From Proteobacteria bacterium ST_bin12 (lineage in GTDB: Bacteria > Pseudomonadota > Gammaproteobacteria > Burkholderiales > Methylophilaceae), in assembly GCA_002083635.1 (NCBI GenBank), contig MSXP01000006.1, positions 202,561 to 266,560 of the forward strand: a DNA stretch of 64,000 bases. Reading direction: 5' to 3'. Position numbers and translations under genes: made by a program. The notes under the pieces are model-generated. The model was not told the DNA's origin, searched no databases, and worked only from the letters and a program-made list of their open reading frames with translations. Below, in pieces: positions 42,461 to 49,625 of the stretch. Position 1 is the first letter of the stretch. Each line of letters opens with the position of its first letter.

Positions 42461-42940
42461 TTATCGGAGCAACAATTCTTGCAGTTTTACCCTAAGCTGC
42501 TGCTGAGTATTCTTACAAAGGATGCCTAAATCTGGATCTGTTTTAACCAACTTATCCAAATGACGTTGCGGCCACCAGTAATCGTCGTCATCAATGGCGA
42601 TCCATTTATCGTGGTGCATCCGAACATCTTCGGCGTACATCTCAATCTGGCGGCCTCTGGGTTGTGGGTAGCCTGTGGTACCGCCTTTAACCCTAGTTTG
42701 TAGCCCTAACGGTAATCGCTTAGCGGCCACTTGCCAGCCCCAGCGATGGCCCCAGGTAGTCGATAAAACTATATCTATCTGCCCCTGTGGATCCTCATCG
42801 TCAAGGATGCTTTCTAGTAACGGCGCCCAGCAGAACAGGAACAAGCTTTCATCTTCGCAATCAAGCTGGATTTCCCCATTGTTAAACCAAACTCTGGAAG
42901 GGTGCAGTACACCGTCAAAATCCAGAAATAGAGTTTTCAT
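42461..42940 (-). CDS. HAD-family phosphatase (HAD_SAK type), copy 1
   Basis: A 159-residue paralogue of the gene at 41978, with the same motifs: MKTLFLDFDGVLHPSRVW, DIVLSTTWGHRWG and KWIAIDDDDYWWP. All four catalytic regions are intact in both copies, which suggests that both are functional. It overlaps the metallophosphoesterase gene by 4 bases (ATGA), so phosphatase and phosphoesterase are made together. Differences between the copies are spread evenly, so the duplication is not very recent. Confidence 0.88.
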   Translation of the reverse strand: MKTLFLDFDGVLHPSRVWFNNGEIQLDCEDESLFLFCWAPLLESILDDEDPQGQIDIVLSTTWGHRWGWQVAAKRLPLGLQTRVKGGTTGYPQPRGRQIEMYAEDVRMHHDKWIAIDDDDYWWPQRHLDKLVKTDPDLGILCKNTQQQLRVKLQELLLR

Positions 42941-43698
42941 ACTTCAACGATCAGTGATGGGTCGAATAGCGTATTTTCAGTGCCTTGGTAAGTCACATAG
43001 CCACGCGGATTGCAGACTACTCTGGTGCCATTCACCTCATAATCCAGGTTGTCATGGGTATGGCCATGAATCCATAACTGAACCTTAGTGCCATCGAATA
43101 AGTAGTCAAGATTGGATGCAAAACAGGCAGACAAAACATCACCCTTGAAACGTTCAACGACCGATTTTTCAGAGGGTAAGTGATGAGTTACTACAACCGT
43201 TTTTCCATTGAATGGCGTATCAAGTTTTGCTTTTAGAAATTCAACTGTAGAACGATGCAAGAGCACGGAATCAATCGGGCTGAAGGTGCCTTTAGCTTCA
43301 TGAATAACTCTAAAATCATTCAAGCCGTTTTGGCCTTCGCGCATACAATGACGTTGCTTGTCTTTACCGAAAAGCTCAAAATCAGTCCATAGCGTTGCGC
43401 CTAGAAAGCGCACGCCATCAATGATGACTTCGTCGTTATCTAAAAAATCAACGCCACATTCTTTGGCTGCGATGTGTAATTTAGCCAGAGTAGGTTTACG
43501 CATCTTGCCGTAAAACTCATGGTTTCCGGCAACATAGACGATTTTTTGATTAGGCCATGTCTCACGCGCCCAACCAATGCCGCGCGCATATTTCCATATG
43601 TCACCAGGCAGCACAATCACGTCGGCTTCATATGAAACGGGCGAGGGCTGGTGCAACGAGAACTCATTGTGTAAATCTGAAATGACGTGCAGCTTCAT
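42937..43698 (-). CDS. Calcineurin-like metallophosphoesterase
   Basis: A 253-residue enzyme with the metal-binding motifs in order: MKLHVISDLHNEF (DxH), VIVLPGDIWKYA (GD), VYVAGNHEFYG (GNHE), VVTHHLPS (H) and WIHGHTHDNLDY (GHTH). The family cleaves phosphomonoesters or diesters with two metals; this branch is annotated generally as metallophosphoesterase. It is the first gene of the minus-strand nucleic-acid-processing operon and faces the XRE regulator, with an inverted repeat between them. A relic of a second phosphoesterase lies further down the operon. Confidence 0.9.
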   Translation of the reverse strand: MKLHVISDLHNEFSLHQPSPVSYEADVIVLPGDIWKYARGIGWARETWPNQKIVYVAGNHEFYGKMRKPTLAKLHIAAKECGVDFLDNDEVIIDGVRFLGATLWTDFELFGKDKQRHCMREGQNGLNDFRVIHEAKGTFSPIDSVLLHRSTVEFLKAKLDTPFNGKTVVVTHHLPSEKSVVERFKGDVLSACFASNLDYLFDGTKVQLWIHGHTHDNLDYEVNGTRVVCNPRGYVTYQGTENTLFDPSLIVEV

Positions 43699-43720
43699 TG
43701 GTCGTAGAAAATATATTGAT

Positions 43721-43757
43721 AATGAACACTATAGATTGTAGCCCTATAGTATTCATT
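43721..43757. promoter_or_regulatory. Operator-like inverted repeat between divergent genes
   Basis: AATGAACACTATAG (43721-43734) and CTATAGTATTCATT (43744-43757) match at 13 of 14 positions around 9 bases. It sits midway between the metallophosphoesterase start (43698) and the XRE start (43794), so a bound XRE protein could control both promoters. Confidence 0.65.
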
Positions 43758-43793
43758 TTAGCAAGATAGAGTTTTTAAATAATTGGATTCTCT

Positions 43794-44078
43794 ATGGAAA
43801 TCAAAAATGCATTTGCAAAAGCTTTAAAACAAATTAGATCGAATAAAGGACTGACTCAGGAGGACTTTTCGAATGTTTCAAGTAGAACTTATGTAAGCAC
43901 TCTTGAGAGGGCTATTAAGAGTCCCACACTCGATAAAATTGAAAGTCTAGCTAATGTCCTAAAGATTGAACCATTAACTTTATTAACATTGACTTACATG
44001 ATTAAAAGGAACGATGTTGAGGCTGATGATCTTTTGAAGATCATAAATAAAGAAATAATAGGTTTGAAGAATTTATAG
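43794..44078 (+). CDS. XRE-family HTH regulator
   Basis: A 94-residue protein with a Cro/C1-type helix-turn-helix at residues 8-62: FAKALKQIRSNKGLTQEDFS, then SSRTYVSTLERAIKSPTLDK and ANVLKIEPLTLL. The C-terminus (residues 66-94) is a charged helix suited to dimerisation. It is divergent from the metallophosphoesterase operon and probably binds the inverted repeat in between, repressing itself and the operon. Such small XRE repressors are common on islands. Confidence 0.88.
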   Translation: MEIKNAFAKALKQIRSNKGLTQEDFSNVSSRTYVSTLERAIKSPTLDKIESLANVLKIEPLTLLTLTYMIKRNDVEADDLLKIINKEIIGLKNL

Positions 44079-44372
44079 ATTTAATTTTATTAAAAAATTG
44101 AACTAGATGTATATTTTAAAATTTCTTAAACATTTTTATTGTTACCTAAAAGTTAACAATCGTAATCAAAAAGGTTACAACTAAAACAAGTAGATGATTA
44201 ATTGTTAAGGACTTGTTGCCAAGGGATAAATCAACTTAAGTTGTTCAGATTTAGTCATAAACAAACATGCACCTAAGACGAGAAGCGGGTGAAGTCCAGC
44301 ATGATCAAAGAACACTGAGAATAATCGAGGTATCAGATATAAAGATTAATATTAAATATAGTAAATAATAAA
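44079..44372. other. Non-coding region beside the recombinase operon
   Basis: No gene. It has a perfect 12-bp palindrome CAACTTAAGTTG (44232-44243) and a flanking AACAAGT/ACTTGTT pair near 44188-44218. A more GC-rich block (44268-44330) within AT-rich DNA may hold a small RNA or the 3' end of the recombinase transcript; I cannot assign it. Confidence 0.35.
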
Positions 44373-44834
44373 TTATTTCTTAAAATTTCCAGAAATAACG
44401 TTTTCTTTTGATCCAAGTTGAGAGATTAGGGCTTCTATTTGCCGTTTCAAAGTTTTATTTTGCTCGTTTAAACTATAATTTTCTTGAGCTAAAAGTTGTT
44501 TACTCTTTGTTAAATCTTTAATTAATTCTTTATCTGAATCAATCTTTTTTTCTTTTAATTTACGTTTTTCAGTGATGCTAATTGTTCGCTTACTATTAAT
44601 TTTCTCTAACTCGTCCAATAAAGATTTGTGGTTTCCGTATAGAGACGCTCTTGATACACCCGATTCTTTAGCTAAATCTGCTACTGTTACTTTACCAATA
44701 GGACTGAGCCGAATAACCTGGGGTTTTGCGTTTTTTATTCTAACAATTGCTTCCACAATACTGTTGTGGTTTTTTTCTTCCAACTCAACCTTGTGTTTAA
44801 TTAACGCATTAGTAGCTTTCTTATTCGATGGCAT
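44373..44834 (-). CDS. ginD: GinD-like small HTH protein
   Basis: A 153-residue basic protein. It has a helix-turn-helix KVTVADLAKESGVSRASLYG near residues 48-67, then a long coiled coil (KLKEKKIDSDKELIKDLTKS through TLKRQIEALISQL). This is the layout of the small fourth protein of Tn554-like and GInt recombination modules (TnpC/DUF6262-like). It starts on the last base of the ginC stop. GInt work reports that all four operon genes are needed for integration and excision; here it would be an accessory DNA-binding factor. Confidence 0.8.
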   Translation of the reverse strand: MPSNKKATNALIKHKVELEEKNHNSIVEAIVRIKNAKPQVIRLSPIGKVTVADLAKESGVSRASLYGNHKSLLDELEKINSKRTISITEKRKLKEKKIDSDKELIKDLTKSKQLLAQENYSLNEQNKTLKRQIEALISQLGSKENVISGNFKK

Positions 44835-46681
44835 TATGAAAGCGCCTGTGAACTTCTAAGCGCATTTATAGTTGGATCAATAGTTTCTGCAATGACTCGT
44901 TTCAATGCCTCTTTTTGATGTAGTCCTAATTCAGAAGAATTTAATAACTGAACATTCTTAATTTTGATTTTTTCCCAAGCGGGCAAATGTTCTTCCGTAA
45001 TCAATGCACTGGTACATTTCTGAGTCATACTAACATCCATCATGCAGCCGACCACTCCAGTACAACTACCTACAGAAGAATCACCCATGCACCATGAATG
45101 CCCTGTAGACCTCAGAGAAACGTCATCCGCTAAATCTTCTAAAAATTTATTTTTTGATTTTGTTACCGTAATGCCGACATAATAATCTTTACGTTCATTA
45201 ATTAAATTTTCAGAACCAGCTCCGGTTATTTTTTGGCTCCCGTTAAAAATAGCGTCAAGCTTTTGTGTCTTGAATTCTTTCATTTGCTTAGAAATCTCTT
45301 CAGTGAGTTCTAAATCATCACTGTCATACCAAGCAGTCATATCCAACGATTTATGACCCATATGTTCCTGCAAATAACGAATGTTCATCGCATTTGCACA
45401 CATAAATCTTACAAAAGATCTGCGAAATTGATGTGAATGTAAATTCCAATAATCGCCAGATTCATCTTTAATGCCAAATAATACAACTAGCTCTTTCAGA
45501 CTGGTATGGATAGAGCTTTTAATATTTGACACTTGAGGTGCTGATTGAAAGATATATCCATGTTTTCTTTTTTGTGACCAATTCAAAAAAAGTTCATTTT
45601 TTAAATCTCTTAGTTCTTTTATTATCGCTTCATCGATTGTTTTTACAATCTCATAATCAATAGAATCTCGCATTGATTGAGTTAGAGATTTAGCTAAATG
45701 AAACGCTTCATGAACAACTTCAGGAGCCATCCACCTTCTTTTTTTCTTTTGTATTTTGAACTGGCTCCCTAATATCCAGGTATGTCCATCTTCTACGACA
45801 ATGGTATTTGGTCCTAACGAGAGCATTTCGGATGCCCTAATACCTGTAAAAAAATTAATAATTACGTAACAACAAGTTAGCATTTGCCTTGCTAAAGTAG
45901 TTACTTCAGAGTTATTTATTTCCAATCCAATTAGTGATTTTTTTTTAGCTCTATTTTTATTTGCCCTTGATTTACCTTTAATTAATTCATTCAAACTAGC
46001 CTGATCTCTAGTCTGCACTGCTAAAGCAACATCGATACCTTTTTCTCGGATTAACTTAACACAGGATCTAATTAAATTTTGACAAACTTCATCAGGTATA
46101 AAATCATATTTATTCTCAGCCTTATCCTGCCTTGTAACTGACGCTACTGTTTGTGATGACTGACCATTTAGAGCGTCGAAACTTATTGGTTCCGAATAAT
46201 TCTTTCTATATTTCCATAAATTGCTAAGTACATCAATTTGATTAATTTTGGTTACAGGATGCACATCCTGATCTTTCACTAACAAAATATACTGATCTGT
46301 ATCAGCACGACTTAATTGTTTTAAACTCGAATAATTGTTATCAATAATAAAATTAAAAAAGAATCTGAAACAACTGTATTTTTTCTTTAATGTTGCTGGG
46401 GATGGTAGCTTTCCTTTTGGCGAAGAGGCCATGCTGTAAATAATTTCTTTAAAGGAATTTTTTAATGGCTTATAAATTTCATCTGAAAAACTTAAACCAT
46501 TATTTAAGTCAAAATCAAATCTAAGTATCGAAGCTGTAGGTTTAACATTCGGACTAGATTCAAACTCACTAAAATCCCATGATGAGTCTTCATATTTTGA
46601 TTTAGAGGAAATAGTAAGGTTGGTTCGGTCGAATTCTCCTTGAACTGGTTTTGGCTTCAAATTGTATTGATTATTGTTCAT
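44834..46681 (-). CDS. ginC: GinC-like large tyrosine recombinase
   Basis: A 615-residue recombinase. It has a long N-terminal region (about 1-195) with a SAM-like DNA-binding part, then the catalytic domain: R282 in NFFTGIRASEML, H417 and R420 in HSHQFRRSFVRF, H443 in EHMGHKSL and Y452 in TAWYDSDD. The tail has a Cys cluster (SWCMGDSSVGSCTGVVGCMM) that could bind metal. All the catalytic residues are present, so it should be active. It lies between the ginB-like and ginD-like genes in one tight operon at the island's end next to nrdJa. Confidence 0.85.
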   Translation of the reverse strand: MNNNQYNLKPKPVQGEFDRTNLTISSKSKYEDSSWDFSEFESSPNVKPTASILRFDFDLNNGLSFSDEIYKPLKNSFKEIIYSMASSPKGKLPSPATLKKKYSCFRFFFNFIIDNNYSSLKQLSRADTDQYILLVKDQDVHPVTKINQIDVLSNLWKYRKNYSEPISFDALNGQSSQTVASVTRQDKAENKYDFIPDEVCQNLIRSCVKLIREKGIDVALAVQTRDQASLNELIKGKSRANKNRAKKKSLIGLEINNSEVTTLARQMLTCCYVIINFFTGIRASEMLSLGPNTIVVEDGHTWILGSQFKIQKKKRRWMAPEVVHEAFHLAKSLTQSMRDSIDYEIVKTIDEAIIKELRDLKNELFLNWSQKRKHGYIFQSAPQVSNIKSSIHTSLKELVVLFGIKDESGDYWNLHSHQFRRSFVRFMCANAMNIRYLQEHMGHKSLDMTAWYDSDDLELTEEISKQMKEFKTQKLDAIFNGSQKITGAGSENLINERKDYYVGITVTKSKNKFLEDLADDVSLRSTGHSWCMGDSSVGSCTGVVGCMMDVSMTQKCTSALITEEHLPAWEKIKIKNVQLLNSSELGLHQKEALKRVIAETIDPTINALRSSQALS

Positions 46682-46697
46682 TATATATTTTCAATTG

Positions 46698-48347
46698 TTA
46701 GATAGCCCACATTGGAAATGGATTGTTCATAGCTTCAAATTTTCTTAAGTTCACCCATTCCTGATCTCCCAATTTAGGAGCAATATCATTATCAATGATC
46801 TCAATGATCCAGCTATAAGAGGATTTCCACTTTTCCTCTCCCAAAATCATCTTTTTTGATATCAACCAATGGTAAAAACTAAACAATCGATGATTGTCTT
46901 CTTTTACAACAACGCAGTTTCCACAACGAAAACATGCTAAATACTCTGTACATAATTCACCGCTTTTAATACCTTTTAGAGGTGAGTTAAATGGATCTTT
47001 GCATTTTGCAACACCCATATTAAAATCTCCATTGCTGAACTTTTCAGCGGTTTCTAATGAAATTTCAAGTTTATTTGCAACCTGTTCTACAGATGGCTTT
47101 TTATCACCTTTGAAGGTCCACTCAACCATTGTCTTACCTGCATAATTAAATGCTTTAATACGGTCTTCAAGGTTAGGATCTAAATATCCCATTGTTGTAG
47201 CCAAATTTGAATGACCAAGCCTTTTTTGAAGATCGCGTACATCCCCTCCATTCAATTTAAGCATGGCCTCTGCAAAAGTAGGTCTAAATCTCCTGAAATT
47301 AATATCAACTAATTTACCAAACTCATCAGTAATATTATGTCTTTTTGAAAATGATTGAAGGGATGCGAAGTATCTAAAGTTGTTAAAGGTATTAATTACC
47401 CCACTATCTGACATTACCAACCAAAGTTTATTCTTTAGAGGACTATTATTAGCAAGTGACGATCTTGCAGGACTAGTTATTTTTTCAACCTCATCTAAGA
47501 GCCTTGCAACGTTACTTTTCACACGAAATCCTTTTTCAATCTCATCTTTTAGCTCGATATTTTGTGATTTGCGGGATCGTTTTTTAATTGGCAAAATCAA
47601 AATTTTTGAATTCAAAATATGACTTTCTTTAACAGAAATTGAAGTAATATCAATGTTGAATAGCACTTCGGGGTTTATACCTGTTCTCAATGAAAGTAAT
47701 AAAGCGTGTGGTATTAATATTGCAAGGTATGGTGAAAGAATTCCTCTATTATCGACAATTTGATTATTTAATAGGACAGATTTAGTGTCTTTAATACAAG
47801 CATATAATATTTGTTTTACTTCATTTTCTGTATAGGCTTTAAATGGTTGAAATTCATTTAAATTAAACATTTGAATTGGAAATTCTAAATCTGGACTTAA
47901 CATTTCGTAGATAATTAGATCTCTAATATAATCTCTGATTACCCCCCAATATTTACTTTTAGAAGTTTCTGATAAGTTTTCATCTTTATTAAGTCTCTTT
48001 TTTGAAATGAATTTTAACCAATAAATAAATTCGTTAATTAAAGATTGATTGAAATCATTTAATCCGACAGGTCCTTTTTCAGTTGATATGAACTCAAAAA
48101 AACGATCAATAGCGTTCATATGTAAAATTATGGTTGATGCCTCAATATCATTACGTTTTCGCCATGCTACAACTGCAAAAGCCCATGCAATATCGTCGGT
48201 TTTATCTTTTTTTAAAATGAAACGTTTAAAATCTAAATTTACTCCAGCAATTATGAATTCGTAACTTGAAGGAATATTTTCAAAGGTTATATCTTTAGAG
48301 ATTTCCGAAATCCCATAAACTTTTCTGTTTTTTTGTGGCGAGCCCAT
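46698..48347 (-). CDS. ginB: GinB-like large tyrosine recombinase, degenerate box I
   Basis: A 549-residue recombinase. The distal motifs are kept: RRFRPTFAEAML (R355), H379 in KRLGHSNL and Y388 in MGYLDP. At box I, where others have TGxR, it reads LRTGINPEVLF, with Asn225 in place of the Arg, and the first box II residue is R352 rather than His. It also has a Cys-rich stretch (GELCTEYLACFRCGNCVVVK) near residues 474-493. It may be a structural subunit of a recombinase complex rather than an independent enzyme. It starts 4 bases after the ginA-like gene and ends 16 bases before ginC. Confidence 0.83.
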   Translation of the reverse strand: MGSPQKNRKVYGISEISKDITFENIPSSYEFIIAGVNLDFKRFILKKDKTDDIAWAFAVVAWRKRNDIEASTIILHMNAIDRFFEFISTEKGPVGLNDFNQSLINEFIYWLKFISKKRLNKDENLSETSKSKYWGVIRDYIRDLIIYEMLSPDLEFPIQMFNLNEFQPFKAYTENEVKQILYACIKDTKSVLLNNQIVDNRGILSPYLAILIPHALLLSLRTGINPEVLFNIDITSISVKESHILNSKILILPIKKRSRKSQNIELKDEIEKGFRVKSNVARLLDEVEKITSPARSSLANNSPLKNKLWLVMSDSGVINTFNNFRYFASLQSFSKRHNITDEFGKLVDINFRRFRPTFAEAMLKLNGGDVRDLQKRLGHSNLATTMGYLDPNLEDRIKAFNYAGKTMVEWTFKGDKKPSVEQVANKLEISLETAEKFSNGDFNMGVAKCKDPFNSPLKGIKSGELCTEYLACFRCGNCVVVKEDNHRLFSFYHWLISKKMILGEEKWKSSYSWIIEIIDNDIAPKLGDQEWVNLRKFEAMNNPFPMWAI

Positions 48348-48351
48348 ATTT

Positions 48352-49464
48352 TTACTTTAATAAATTATTTAAATTATTTTGATAATCTGCCAACAATCCC
48401 AATCTGTCATTCGCAGCAGTATGTTCATAAATAGTTGTGGTGTGTATATGAGAATGTCCTAATAGTTTTTGAACTAGTCTCAAATCATTTGTTAAGGCAA
48501 ATAAATTGGTAGCAAATGTATGACGAAATTTATGAGGGGTTGCCTTTTCAACACCAGCTTTTTTTCCTAACAGACTGATTTCTATCGAAAGTGATTCAGG
48601 TTTATACTCAGTACCCAAATGTGTAAGCCAAAAATTAATTGGAATTTTTTTATTGAGACTCTTAAATTTTTTCTCTAGCTTCGGTCTTACTGTTGCTCGG
48701 TATTGCATTAACCTCATAACAGTGGGATATGAAATTATCACTGAACGTGATTTGTTTCCTTTGCAAATATAAGCTGGAAGTTTAAGCAATATCTCACTAC
48801 TTGGCCCAATTTTCTGAGCAATTTTGATAGTTTCTTCTATTGTTACTAGAGGCAACTCTGCTACTTCTTGTCTTCTTAAACCACATTCGAGCATTAGTCT
48901 CATCATCAACCTTAGACGATCTGAGTGCACAACGTTAAATATCTTTACTAAATCAACATCTGAATAAAACTTTGGTAATTCACTATGTGTTTTAACACTC
49001 AACAAATTTCTAGTTAATGTTAGTTTATGTGAATGTGATAGGAAATCTGAATGCTTATCGACATAAAATTTTGTTTCGATACTTTTTATTGGATTATGAT
49101 TAACTAGATTATTTTCAAAGGCGTATTGATAAAATCTTTTTAAAACTCCAATTCTTAAATTTACGGTTGAGGGAGTTAGAGAACAGGTTTCAATAGACCA
49201 ATTTCTATAAACCACTATGTCTGAAATTGTTAAATATTTCCAATTCAAATTATTTGCAATTGTCCATTTCAGAAAGTCCAGCAACCAATAAGCGTAACTT
49301 TTCCAAGTTTTTGGAGAATTTATTCTACCGTCAACTAATATATATCTTGAAAAAAATTCGTTGATATCATCAATTAACTGGTAATTTGAATCCATAAAAA
49401 AGGGCACCCCAGGAAACGAGGTGCCCATAATCTTGTAATCAATATTCGTAAAAAATATTTCCAA
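48352..49464 (-). CDS. ginA: GinA-like tyrosine recombinase
   Basis: A 370-residue recombinase and first gene of the operon. It has a core-binding domain with SAM-like helices (residues 25-135) and a full catalytic set: R197 in ECGLRRQEV, K near 238 in KGNKSR, H311 and R314 in TPHKFRHTFA, H337 in LLGHSHIH and Y346 in TIYEH. It is close in layout to XerC/D-type and Tn554 TnpA enzymes. It starts 161 bases from the stop of nrdJa and thus lies at the very end of the island, as described for GInts. It would bind the att site right at its 5' end. Confidence 0.87.
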   Translation of the reverse strand: MEIFFTNIDYKIMGTSFPGVPFFMDSNYQLIDDINEFFSRYILVDGRINSPKTWKSYAYWLLDFLKWTIANNLNWKYLTISDIVVYRNWSIETCSLTPSTVNLRIGVLKRFYQYAFENNLVNHNPIKSIETKFYVDKHSDFLSHSHKLTLTRNLLSVKTHSELPKFYSDVDLVKIFNVVHSDRLRLMMRLMLECGLRRQEVAELPLVTIEETIKIAQKIGPSSEILLKLPAYICKGNKSRSVIISYPTVMRLMQYRATVRPKLEKKFKSLNKKIPINFWLTHLGTEYKPESLSIEISLLGKKAGVEKATPHKFRHTFATNLFALTNDLRLVQKLLGHSHIHTTTIYEHTAANDRLGLLADYQNNLNNLLK

Positions 49465-49625
49465 CGATTATCTAACAAAAAAGAATAATTTAAATTTCAT
49501 TATTCATAATATTAGACAAGTAAGATGAAAGTCAACTTTTACAATAAATAATATTAGTAATAGTGTTGTACACTAAAACATCATAAGCTATTGATTTATA
49601 TTTTAAATTTAAGGACATTTAACAA
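49465..49625. other. Island-chromosome junction region (nrdJa side)
   Basis: A 161-base AT-rich stretch between the recombinase operon and nrdJa. It has ATTAGACAA at 49511-49519 and TAAATTTAAG at 49604-49613; both occur in the same orientation near the other end (9722-9730 and 9756-9765). The ginA promoter must also lie here. No terminator is seen for nrdJa before this region. Confidence 0.4.

Noticed and set aside
44834..49464. RIT (recombinase in trio) element instead of a GInt
   Set aside because: Three recombinases fit both, but the fourth small HTH/coiled-coil gene, the large cargo and the AT-rich far end fit GInt better, and I see no terminal inverted repeats around the trio.
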